64,000 bases of DNA from Allacma fusca (lineage: Eukaryota > Arthropoda > Collembola > Symphypleona > Sminthuridae). Positions 46,901 through 56,696 of this stretch are shown piece by piece (the stretch's first letter is position 1; every line of letters begins with the position of its first letter). The notes beneath the pieces were generated by a model. That model had not been told where the DNA came from. It was given only the letters and a program-made list of their open reading frames with translations, and did not search any database. Both the position numbers and the translations under genes were made by a program. Location: the NCBI GenBank assembly GCA_947179485.1, contig OX359246.1, forward strand, positions 28,644,001 through 28,708,000, written 5' to 3'.

Positions 46901-49900
46901 TAAAGTGTTGATCAAATGAAATGAATTAAAAAGTATTCCCACTTTGGCAGGGAGCTGGCCATAATATGCGAATAAAATGTATTTGTTAGATTTCGGGTTC
47001 TAATTTATTTTATCTGAAAATCATTCAAATCAATATTATTCCGCTAGTATCATATCCTCAATAGCAAGATCATCAAAAACATCAGCATTTTCAGCCAGAG
47101 GATCTGGAGCAGGAACTGCCGGTATAGCTGGAACTGGATGAAGTGGAAGCGGCGCAGCAACTGGTGGCTGCTCTGGCATGGGACTCATCTGATTCCTTAT
47201 TTGCTCAGCCTGATTCATCAGATCCCTGATACGCTGGGCTAGAATTCTGTGATAATTGGCACCGGCAGGCGTCCTCCACATACACAGGCCACAAAAACGT
47301 TGTCCTTCTGAAAAACAAATGAAAATAAATTGCAAATGAATGAATACAAAAAATGAACGAACTATGATTTATAATATAAGTTTTAAAAATGCAATTATAC
47401 TTACCTCTCAAGAATACATGCTTACAACCGGGGCAGACAGTCCACCCTGCAGGACACGGTGGCATAGGAACCAACTGGACAGGTTGGCCACAATACTCGT
47501 ACTTGCAAACCTCTAAAACAACAATTTATAAAATAGACAAATCAAGGAGAACATAAATAACAACGCAAATATATATTAATAAATACGCTCATGAACGTAC
47601 GCTGAGTAATGTTCACAGGCTTGCCGCAATGAACACAGTAGCGGCACACCGCCTTTGACCGGATGTTCGGGGTCTTCATGGGCGGCTGGGTTCCTTGACC
47701 ACCTCGCCTAAATGGAAGCATGTCCGTGACCTGAAAAAATATAATATTAACAAATTAAATAATTATATTTCAATGGTCTAACCCACCATCGCATGGGTCT
47801 GACCAAATCTTGATGTATTACCCACTTTGGCAGGGTGCTGGTCATTCCAATCACTGACCCACTAAGGCAGGGCCCTGGCCGACATTACTGACCCACTAAG
47901 GCAGGGCCCTGGCCGACACGACTGACCCACAAAGGCAGGGCCCTGGCGGACACGACTGACCCACTAAGGCAGGGCCTGGCCGACACGACTGACCCACTAA
48001 GGCAGGGCCCTGGCCATATAAATCCTTAAATTAATTTAATAATAAATTAAAATGTCAAATGCATACAGTTGATTAAAAATAATTAATTAAAGTTGAAACC
48101 GAATTACTAAAAGATGAACAGGACAGACGCAGAGAAAACAACGACAGGGCAGATTCAGACAGCAGGCGATCTAAAAAAATATCAAAAATAAAAACTCATG
48201 TCAAATAAAAAATCCTAAAATCCAGTAAATAAAATGAAAAATCCTAAAATCCATAGAAGTGAAATAAAAAATCCTAAAGTCCATGAAAGTAAAATACAAA
48301 ATCCTAAAATCCATAAAAGTAAAATAAAAAATCCTACAATCCACTTAAGTAAAATAATGAATCCTAAAATCTCAAAATACAAAATAGTTATTAAGTAATT
48401 AAAACCCACCAAAATTATATAAACGCACAAACACCAAAAAATACCAACGGGTGAAGGAAGACTACTGCACGGCGTGGTTCAGACACAATGGCGGTCGATG
48501 GTAACCCAGAACTGAAATAAATAAAATTAAAAAATTAACCCACACACACATATACATACAAACACAACATAATCACAAAATATACAACAAACACGATTAA
48601 AAACTCAGCACAAAATAAATATTACATGAAATTATTTTGGAAATTTCCAAGTGTGAGTTAACTGCTCTTTATCCCAACCTCATATGTTAAAACAGGGGCG
48701 CCAAGATGTTGGGATAGAGAGCAGTGAATTCACATTTGAAAATTTACATTGGCAATTTTTAAAATATTTCAGAAGACTGAATTTACTGTGAATCAATGTG
48801 GTTTCAATGTTCTTTATTCCAGCTGGTGTGTAAGTAATTGAGAAACACAAAGCTGGGATAAAGAGCAGTGAAGCCACAAACTGTAATTCCCAAAATATTC
48901 AGCCTTATGAAATATTTTGGAAATTTCCAAGTGTGAGAAATTTCCAAGTGTGAATTAACTGCTCTTTATCCCACCCTCATTGTTGTCATAAGTTAAAACG
49001 TGAGAATCAAGTTGTTAGGATAAAGAGCAGTAAACTCACACTTAGAAATTTCCTTGAAAATTTCCGAAATATTTCATAAGACTAAATATTTTGGGAATTT
49101 CAGTATGTTTTCACTGTACTTTATTCCAGCCGGTGTGAAGTATATATGAGACACAAAGCTGGGATAAAGAACAGTGAAGCCAAACACTAATTCCCAAAAT
49201 ATTTAGTCTTTGAAATATTTTGGAAATTTCTAACTGTGAGTTAACTGCTCTTTATCCCAAGCAAATGGGTCTCATATGTTAAAACATAGGAGAGTCAAGT
49301 TGTTGGAATAAAGAGCAGTAAACTCACACTTGGAAATTTCCAAAAAATGGCAGCCAGAGGAGACACTGAGACAGGCCCTACCTTCTTAGGTTTCAACGGA
49401 GTACTGAGGGAATTGAGGTAAAAGCATGCTCTCGCTATGAATTGCATGCCATACCATATAATTCCATTGGAGAGCATGCTTTTGCTTTGACTCCTCGTCC
49501 GAACACACAGCGCATGAGTAGCTGCGGCCTTAGTAACTGCCATGTCCTACTCTATGGGTGTGTTAACAAAGTGAGGGAAGTTTAGAAAATATTGCTTCTT
49601 GATCATCTTCAAATTATAGTGTAGAGATGTACTGTGTATGATGAAAATTGTTACCAAAGATGAGTTTGTATGTACAATTATTGACTCTATTTGAACGGAA
49701 TACTTTAGATTTGGGGTATCTTGGCGTTACTGTTCTTCGTAAAAATCGGCTTTGATGTTCTCGGGGTGATCAAACCCGAAAAGGATTTGCACAATGAACT
49801 GCAACTTTCTTGTAAGTAGCCTTTTATATTATATGCATCAGTGAAAAAAAACAAAAATGAGAATCTTCGCAGTCGATGCTATCAAATCAATTAGATCGTT

Positions 49901-50503
49901 TCGAAAATATTAACCACCACTGTTGAACTTACATTAGTTGACACGCTCTAAGTATGTAGCTTTGCGTCCTAAAATTTATTTGTATTGCATGCTACATTGC
50001 AGCTAATATTCTTTTGGTGCTAATGGGAATATTTGTGGTATTGGCCGTACTGGCCGTCTTGAGTATTATCATGGCCGTCATTCTAATACGTGGATGCAAC
50101 AACGTAAGTTTAAACAATATCATAATCTGGTCTCTTATTTTAATATCTTTGGATTGAGCCCGCATTTACTTGATACTGTTATTGATTGATTGTATCCAAG
50201 GAAAATAAACTAGGTGGGTTAAGCTCAACTAATTATAATAATAATAATTATTTTTAATTGTTGCAGAAAAATCCCAAGCAGTTAAATATCTGGATTATAT
50301 ACGCTAAGATTTTACTAGTCATCGTAGTGGTGGCTTTAATCGCGAGATTATTCATCATTCCTGTGGAACATGTTCCGAGGAAGATGCTGTCTCTCTGTAT
50401 TGATGTGGTCATTCAACTTTTTTGTATTTGGGATGTTGGTATCCACATCCACGAAATGAAAATAGAGGCTTCGTCTGGGGCTGTGGTTGCTTATAAAGTT
50501 TAA
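40981..50503 (+). CDS. Copy F: intact four-exon, four-TM small membrane protein with an 8.7-kb intron 1
   Basis: Exons 40981-41052, 49709-49811, 50003-50103 and 50267-50503; 513 nt, 170 residues, GT-AG junctions, phases 0, 1, 0. Exon 1 has one extra codon (Phe) before QI and a GTAAGA donor. The start MEERKICCCGSRGW has three consecutive Cys. Predicted membrane segments are at about 14-38, 62-87, 101-123 and 132-152; the tail is HIHEMKIEASSG. Intron 1 contains a complete 8.4-kb Helitron in the opposite orientation. Without it the intron would be about 240 bp, as in C and E. Splicing across it is assumed, not shown. Function unknown. Confidence 0.78.
41387..45780 (-). pseudogene. Helitron Rep-helicase (HUH endonuclease plus PIF1-type helicase), one frameshift
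   Basis: Rolling-circle transposase. 1144 codons run from ATG 45780 to 42346, and a further 278 codons are open at 42223-41387. In order: a basic N-terminus; a Helitron-like N domain; HUH motif in RGLPHAHLLW (about residue 565); catalytic Tyr region KYIYKYIYKGHD (about residue 700); helicase Walker A GPGGSGKT (about 1030); Walker B IIWDEC (about 1115). The C-terminal part carries MTINKSQGQS and YVAFSRG, late helicase motifs. The break is in a run of T (minus strand, near 42350); a length change there would account for it, because coding similarity continues straight through in another frame. It is the only visible lesion in about 1460 codons, so the copy is young or the break is a homopolymer error. 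Confidence 0.9.
45890..46380. repeat. 22-bp tandem array next to a Helitron-like 5' end
   Basis: About 12 near-identical units of AGACAGATTGATGTCTTGAGAA (46125-46380), with more degenerate units out to 45890. Each unit contains GTCTT-GAGA-AAGAC, a perfect 5-bp stem with a 4-nt loop. The array stops 12 bp before the sequence TCTCTATCTACAATAAC (minus strand, 46392-46376). The long minus-strand ORF here is an artefact of the repeat. Confidence 0.9.
46676..46965. repeat. 65-bp tandem array, five units, with GGCAGGGAGCTGGCC motif
   Basis: Units start at 46676, 46741, 46806, 46871 and 46936 (period exactly 65). Each opens with TTCCCACTTTGGCAGGGAGC then TGGCC, followed by an AT-rich part with GTTGATGAAATTGAATG. 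Units 2 and 3 are identical by eye; the last is truncated. Located just downstream (minus sense) of the zinc-ribbon gene. Confidence 0.93.
47036..47730 (-). CDS. Unknown zinc-ribbon-like protein, three coding exons, inside the Helitron
   Basis: Minus-strand exons 47730-47601, 47512-47405 and 47307-47036 have GT-AG introns and consistent phase. From the ATG at 47721 they encode 166 residues. The first half is Cys-rich: CRYCVHC, then CKYEYC, CPAGWTVCPGC and CGLC, arranged like paired zinc ribbons. The second half is Pro/Ala-rich (many PAPLPLHPV-like stretches) and ends in an acidic Asp/Glu segment (DVFDDLAIEDMI). I do not recognise the family. Sense matches Rep-helicase. It may be a captured host gene or an accessory element gene. 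An acceptor at the 5' end of the first exon suggests an upstream untranslated exon, with candidates near 48515-48450 and 48170-48110. Arrays of a shared GGCAGGG motif flank it on both sides. Confidence 0.65.
47819..48026. repeat. 34-bp tandem array, six units, with GGCAGGGCCCTGGCC motif
   Basis: Units begin at about 47819, 47855, 47889, 47923, 47957 and 47990. Consensus TGACCCACTAAGGCAGGGCC then CTGGCCGACACGAC. Unit 1 is a hybrid (CCCACTTTGGCAGGG, as in the 65-bp array). CAGGGCCCTG is a perfect 10-bp palindrome. Located just upstream (minus sense) of the zinc-ribbon gene. Confidence 0.92.
48195..48385. repeat. 31-bp AT-rich tandem array
   Basis: Six units of the form AAATAAAAAATCCTAAAATCC then ATAAAAGT. 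The minus-strand ORF made of Leu/Ile/Trp repeats is an artefact of this array. Confidence 0.85.
48625..49350. repeat. Array of five hairpins with GCTCTTTATCCC / GGGATAAAGAGC arms
   Basis: Inverted repeats at about 48625-48748, 48799-48877, 48905-49080, 49100-49182 and 49213-49345. The long type has arms GTGAGTTAACTGCTCTTTAT and its complement, flanked by GGAAATTTCC; it alternates with a shorter type (TTCTTTATTCCAGC / GCTGGGATAAAGA). Long-type hairpins recur about every 280-310 bp, so the pair was tandemly multiplied. No coding potential. Confidence 0.85.
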
Positions 50504-53030
50504 AAATATTGACTACTATAAAGGGATGCTTAAAATATATGTCCGGTGTAATTATTGCCAAACTTTTCGCACATACTTTTATTATCGACTTTTCGCAAAT
50601 GTGATATTAACGTAAATCTTTAAAAAAATGTGTAGATAATGTGCAAATCTCCATGTATCTAAGAAATTAAATATTTACTCACGAAATTTACTTACGAAAA
50701 AATATTCTATAAAATTACTATTCTCTAAATGTTCGTTCATAGTATCTGTAAAGGCCCAATCAATCCAGGCACTTACTCATATTGTTACCGAGGGTGCCCA
50801 TTTTAGTCAATAGTAATTGCGTATTTTGAAGTAAAGAATTGCATCTCTGTATGTCTCTGTGTGTTGTCATATTTTAATATCAATGCTATAATATAAGACC
50901 TAGTAAAATGGTTGGACAGGAAAATCTAATTAAAACAATGCTTAAATATTTTTCCCAATTACAACTACATATTATTACACAATTTTTACTCATTTTAATA
51001 TAGCATTGTGAAGTCTAAATAAAAATTCCTGAGAGGGTTTGACGTCGTTTGAATTCAGGGTTGCCCAAAAAGTTATATTTTGCTAAGCCGCTTCCGAAAA
51101 GATTTAAAAGCACGCTTGTAAAATGTATAAAAAAAGCAATCTCTGTTTTCACAAGCAACAGCTGATATATCAATAGTTTACACGTGTCCATCATCCACAT
51201 AACTACTGTATCATATATACTTTTTCAAACTCTTATTCACCGCTATAAGTTATACAAATGCTGACCCTAATAGACAAAATTGCTTGAAGACTTTAAAAGT
51301 AAGTGATAAAATGAAACTGTTCCAGCAGTTTATTCATTTCTATCTTGAATTATCAAACTCCGAGCAAATCCTATATTTTTTAGTGAAGTTTATTCCTTAG
51401 CAAAAAATTTGTGGAACTGAGTGTAGTACGGAATCATTTTATTGCCCGAATTATATGTGTGTTTATTCTTCGGTATGCTTAATTTGGCACAAAAATATAT
51501 TTGCTCGAAGCAGAACGCAGTGGCTATATTTGTACAATAATAAATAATGAAATGAAAAGATACGAACCCTTCCATCTTGCCTTTACAAATCATCAAAACA
51601 TAACACTGATATATATGTAAATATTTCCTTCAAGAATTTCCTGGTTATATTTTAATTTATTTTCGTCCATGCTGCCTCTTGGTTAAGACAACACTTCATA
51701 GCATTCATAACACATGGGACGTGTCTACACAGATTTCTTCTTCCCACCACCCCCACCGTAAGACAAACCAAGTATAATTTAACCCCACCGACAATATAAT
51801 TGGTATTATATAATTATTCTCAAAACTGATGTGGACAATGAGGAATCACGCATGTTTCACCAAGCATGTTTTGTTTTCACCTGATACAAACTTGATATTA
51901 ATTAAACAAACGTTTTGGCGGTGAATCAGAATTCAGGGAATAGGAAAAATAACCCCGTCGTTCAGGTTAGGTTAGTTCGACTGGAACGGAGTGCTAATAA
52001 TCAAGTTTAATATTTAACTACCGAATATTATAAGAAAAATACACTTTGCTGCTGCACTTTACATCATGTTCTTCACCGTTTCACTTAACTTTCCGAAGCA
52101 TGCTATTTTTACGTGCATATACATATTCAGCATTATTTCACGCATTGTAATGAACAAATTTAATATTACGCATTGTTTCAGTAAATGATTAAACGTTTCT
52201 TTGTGCTGTAGTGGGCATGGCGAACGTAATTACAAGTCTGTGGCAAGTCTATTTTTAGGTTAACTTCGCTCCCGGAAAAATCTCAATTTCCGAGTCATAC
52301 CAATCCAATCTGTATTATCTATAATAAATTATAGTTATTATAAATTATAAAAATTATAGGAAACAGTACAGCAAAACTAAACTCTCACCTGCACTGGAAT
52401 GTTTTTGAGCATGTCGAAATGCTCAGCTCTTACCCACGGATATGCAGGAGTCGCATATATGTATGTATGTCTCCCTATAAAATATTTGATTGTTTTCCCT
52501 GCTGGGCACGATGTCTCTGGTGGAAAGATCACAAATCTCTGGTGAAAGGGGTCAACAAATTTAAAAAATCCCTGCTAAAAGGAAAGGGAATCCTTCCTCA
52601 CCGTAAACATTTTCCTCATCGTTAAAGTTTTTCCTGCCTGATTTTTTCCCCTGCCAACGATTTTGAACTGTCTGGCAAGACTGTAATTTGGGGGACGGGA
52701 AAGGAATTGAGAAGAATTATTCCGTCTTTTCAAAAAATCCGATCCTTGCGAATATATGTATATATACATCTGTGAACTCAGTTGCAGATGTGTTCTAGAA
52801 GAGGAGCGCTAGTATAAACGTAGGTCCTGAAAATATTTTTTAGAAAATTTGAATTATATCCTCACGTTTTAAAAATAATAGGCTAAATTTTCAAAATAGT
52901 GTGGAAGGAAGCTCATACTTTATTTCAAAATTTTAAATCAACTTGATCCAATTCGTTGTTTAGAAAATAGACACAACATGTATTCTCTTCAAAAATTACT
53001 TACTTAATTAAATAATTATGAAAAAGCAGT
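50504..53030. other. 3' region of copy F and spacer upstream of G
   Basis: No gene is seen. Homology to the spacers after C and before A and F is visible throughout (for example GTGTTTATTCTTCGGTATG near 51460, and the ATCTCAATTTCCGAGTCATA segment near 52280). It shows how far the duplicated unit extends. Confidence 0.5.
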
Positions 53031-53034
53031 CTAA

Positions 53035-53272
53035 AGCGTGTTAGAGGTAATCCGTCGGTTTGACCCATTGTATACTTGCCGCTCAGCTTAGATATAATCT
53101 TCATGTGGGCACTATTGCTCCGTCATTCATTCAGGGCCAGATTTTGGGCAAGCCAAATGCGGTTGAGTCAGTCTCTCATCCTAAAATAGCTCTGCTCACC
53201 CGAGTACTCCCAACATCTGAACTCTTTTTTATCTCTCACATCGTCGCGTCTTCATCTCACATACGAACTTTC
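53035..53272 (+). promoter_or_regulatory. 5' flank of copy G, left part, cut by a LINE
   Basis: Conserved blocks AAGCGTGTTAGAGGTAATCC, GTTGAGTCAGTCTCTCATCC, CCGAGTACTCCCAACATCTG and TTTTTTATCTCTCACATCG run up to CTCACATACGAACTTTC, then stop. The flank continues at 55995 (TCTCCTGTTGTACTCAAGC) up to the exon 1 ATG at 56093. Confidence 0.65.
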
Positions 53273-55994
53273 GTAATGTAATGTAATGTAACAGCTTTAT
53301 TACGTCAAATCAGCACAGTGTAAGAACACTGATTTCCAGTGACAGACAAAAATAAATATACTACATTAGTTAGTTCTACATAATGATTATAAATTACGTA
53401 AATTTTTGATTCATGAAATTGATTACAGTGTTCGTTTTAACAGTATCCACTTATTGAGTTCAAATTGGAAATCTTTTAGTACAGATAGTGTTTGGATATT
53501 TACAGGTAACATATTCCAGAGTTTTGCAGCTCTATACTGAAATGAATTGTGAAAGAATGAGGAGCGTCTTAAAATATTGAGAAAATATTTATGTCTTGAG
53601 GAGCGTTCAGAGCTAGGTCTCATAATTTCAGTCATGCATTCAAGTTGCTCGTTTTGGTTTAACAATGAACGCGTAAGTGAGATAGTTATGTATGTATGTC
53701 TTTCGAAGACAGATAATAGTGAGTATTGCTCATAAAGCTTGTTCATGTTAATGTTTTTGCTTTTGTAGCGTTTGTTGGTTTGAAGACTTGGTAAACATTT
53801 GTTACTGTAAACATTAAAATGATAGCCTTTGAAGTGGGTACATTTAAGAAAATGATCAATTGTTGATTGGCATTTAGTGAGTTCACTATTTGAGACAGCA
53901 CCCCAAACAGGAAGACCATAATCAAGTTGAGAAAAAATTGACTTAAAAACAATACTAAACATACTAGATGGAATTAGGCGCTTATAACGAATGAGTTGCG
54001 AACATTTAAATGCTATCTTTTTTCTTACATGGTTTGCATGCATAACAAAATTCAGATTTTTATCTAAATTAATTCCCAGATATTTAAAGTTGTCTGTTCT
54101 GAGTACAATGTTTCCGTTACAATTTAATGTGTTAAATGAGCATTGGAGCTTAGAATTGGGTTTTGAAAAAGATACAAAGTAAGTTTTTGAGAAATTCAGT
54201 TCCATATCGTTGTCTTTGCACCAATTATGTATTTTTAGTAGTGCAGTTTCTAACTGAAGTTTCAGTAGTTCTTGGTTATAGTCAGAGCATACATGTCCTA
54301 AGTCATCCGCGTATAGGGAGGAATCAGTAAGTGTGTCACAAATGTCGTCGAAGAACATAATGAAAAGAATCGGACCTAATACACTGCCTTGCGGCACACC
54401 ACCGTTTAGGTTAAAGGTTTTGGACATATATGGACCGAGCTTGATTTTAAACGTTCTACATATAAGATAGTTAGAAAGTATACATAGCAGGTAATTTGGT
54501 AGTTTGTATCTGTGTTGAAGTTTACAAATTAGTTTACAGTATTTAATACTGTCAAATGCTTTTCTTAGGTCTACGAATAGTGCTGCAACATACATTTTAT
54601 TTTCCAATGATTTATATATATTGTGTGTGAGTTGAATTAGCGCATCCATGGTTGATTTTTTCTTTCTAAATCCATATTGGTATCTAGAAAGTAGCTTATT
54701 ACGCTCTGTAAATGACATTACACGAGAGGCAATTATTGATTCAAATATTTTGGAGATAAACGGGAGAATGGATATAGGACGGTATGAGGAAGCTGTGGTC
54801 TTGTTTGAGTTAGGTTTTAATATAGGAGTAATCACGGCGTTCTTCCATTGGGATGGAAAAGAGCCAGTTTTAAGAGCAAAGTTAAACAGGGATGTCCGTA
54901 TTGGAGAGAAGATAGAGGGGAATAGTTTCATTATTTTTGAGGGTATTCCACTAATACCTGTGGAGCTGTTGCCCTTGGAAGTTTTAATCAGCTCTGTAAC
55001 TTCCTCTAGTTCTACTGGTTGAAAGGTAATGTCTTCTTTCTTTAGATTGTTTATAATATTATTTAGCTCTGTGTCTTCGTTGGAATGGTTGAGGACGAAA
55101 GCAGATGCCAGATGATAGCAAATATCATCATTTTTGTTATAAACATCATTGTTAACTTTTAGCTCAGGTATTTGTGTACTGCTTATATGTCTTCCAGTCA
55201 GTTTTTTAAAGGTATCCCAAGATTCCTTGGAGGATTTACATTTTGAGAATTTGTATTTGAAATATTGAGATTTAGCATTCCTTACATCCCTAGTTACATG
55301 ATTTCGTATTTGTTTATATTTATCCCACGCTTCAGTTGTTTTATCTTTTACAGCTATTTTCTTGAGGTGATGTTTTCTGTGTATAAGTTTTTTCAGGGAG
55401 GTAGATAACCATTCAGACGGTTTTGCTTTAATACGTCTAGTGATAATGGGAATATTATCATCTATGATACATTCAGTTAGGTTAACAAACGTGGAGACCT
55501 TATCATCTATATTGTCAAGATAATCAATAATTTCCCATTTTGCATTTTGTAGGCTCAGCATTAGGTTAGTCGTATTAATTTGTTTATAATTTCTACAGGT
55601 AATTGTTTTACTTATATACCTTATCTTGGGTTTCTTTCTGATACAGTACACAATATCATGGTCAGAGAAACCACATGTAAGAACCCCTGACGAAGTAGTA
55701 AGTTCTGGTATATTAGCGTAAATATGGTCTATGAGTGTAGAGCTGCTAGTGCAAGATCTGGTCGGGGCTGTAATTAATTGTGTTAGGTTTAAACTATTTG
55801 TGCAGTATTTTAAGTTAGTACTAGTATTACAAGTTTTCAGTAGATCTATATTCATATCAGCTAAAATGTAGAGTTCATTACATTTGCATTGTAGGGTTTT
55901 CACAAGATTAGTAAGTTCAAAAAATAGGTTGTCGTCGTTGACTAAGTGGCCTGGGGGTATATACATGTTAATGACTACAAAGGGCTTACGGGGG
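53273..55994 (-). mobile_element. 5'-truncated non-LTR retrotransposon (CR1/Jockey group) in the promoter of copy G
   Basis: Comparison with the F and D flanks places the junctions at 53273 and 55994. The 3' end (at 53273, minus sense) is a short tandem repeat of ATTAC rather than poly-A, as in CR1-like lineages. No clear target duplication. ORF1 and the first part of the endonuclease are missing, the usual result of incomplete reverse transcription. Confidence 0.88.
53423..55994 (-). CDS. Non-LTR retrotransposon ORF2: partial endonuclease plus reverse transcriptase
   Basis: One uninterrupted frame of about 857 codons within the element; about 29 extra codons at its start (to 56083) derive from host promoter DNA and are not part of the protein. 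Endonuclease remnants: YILADMNIDLL and CGFSDHDIVYC. Reverse transcriptase: FVDLRKAFDSI (near 54570), GGVPQGSVLGPILF, then the catalytic box YADD (near 54310). The C-terminal part ends with RAAKLWNMLP, typical of CR1/Jockey-like elements. No internal stop or frameshift, so the insertion is young. Without the N-terminus it is not autonomous. Confidence 0.88.
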
Positions 55995-56092
55995 TCTCCT
56001 GTTGTACTCAAGCAGTTTGGTTTGTGAGAGGAAAGGGACGAGACTTCAAATAAAACGTTTCTTCTGGATAATCTCTTGATCAACTAATTGTG

Positions 56093-56161
56093 ATGGAGGA
56101 TCGCGAGATCTGTTGTTGTGGAGCCAGGGAATGGACTTTAGTAATTGGATGGATTCAAATT
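56093..56161 (+). CDS. Copy G, exon 1 only (gene continues beyond a transposon, outside the window)
   Basis: 23 codons from the ATG at 56093, starting MEDREICCCGAR and ending in WIQI at a GTAAGT donor. Intron 1 matches the other copies up to 56369 and is then interrupted at a TTAA by a piggyBac element that runs past the window end, so exons 2-4 are not seen. The promoter is also interrupted by a LINE 100 bp upstream. Expression is doubtful, but no coding lesion is visible in what is present. Confidence 0.7.
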
Positions 56162-56696
56162 GTAAGTGCAGATTTAAGTACAGTAATTATAAATATATAT
56201 AATAATAGCTAATCTGACCCGACAACCAAAATATTCCCTGTAAATGAGTGGATTTGTAAAATTGTTACTAATATTGAGTATTAAATAACGGGCGGGAAGT
56301 AAAGGCTGACATCTGTAAATAAATTTACAATTTGGGATAAAAATGATTTTTAAATACTTTGTACATATATTAACTCAACCTAGGCCGACCCGAAACCCTG
56401 TTGAACGGACGACCTCGTGACGGATGGCACACGTACAGAAAACGTACTCCAAACATTTTCTTGTATTGTCGAAGAAAATAACAAGATCTTAGACAATAAA
56501 CTGCAAACCAGGGTTATAGCTATTGGGTAATTATTTGTTGGTCAACAGATTGTTGAAATTTATTTTGAAAATTTCTGATAGGTGGGAAAGTAACGCTTCT
56601 AATTTATTTATGTTTTACGTTATAATATTGAAGTAAAATAAACTGAACGAGTATGACAGCACAAAATTCAATCTATTAGATGTGCACCTTTACTTA

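Larger units (their letters stand above)
41206..49627 (-). mobile_element. Autonomous-type Helitron, 8.4 kb, in intron 1 of copy F
   Basis: On the minus strand the 5' end reads TCTCTACACTATAATTTG (from 49627). The 3' end is a hairpin AGCCAGCAACGCTGGCT followed by GTGCAGAG and CTAG (41206), with T next. Removing it joins GAATAAA to TGTACTGTGTATG, which aligns with the uninterrupted intron 1 of copies C, E and G. It encodes Rep-helicase on its own sense strand. A second Helitron-5'-like sequence, TCTCTATCTACAATAAC, lies inside at 46392. So the element is either 41206-46392 joined to a 3.2-kb captured segment, or two nested elements sharing a 3' end. Confidence 0.8.

Noticed and set aside
46075..48030. 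Possible CRISPR-like arrays
   Set aside because: Units are contiguous tandem repeats without unique spacers, and the genome is eukaryotic.
48215..48430. 71-codon hydrophobic minus-strand ORF
   Set aside because: Translation of the 31-bp AT-rich array; Leu/Ile/Trp composition follows from the DNA repeat.
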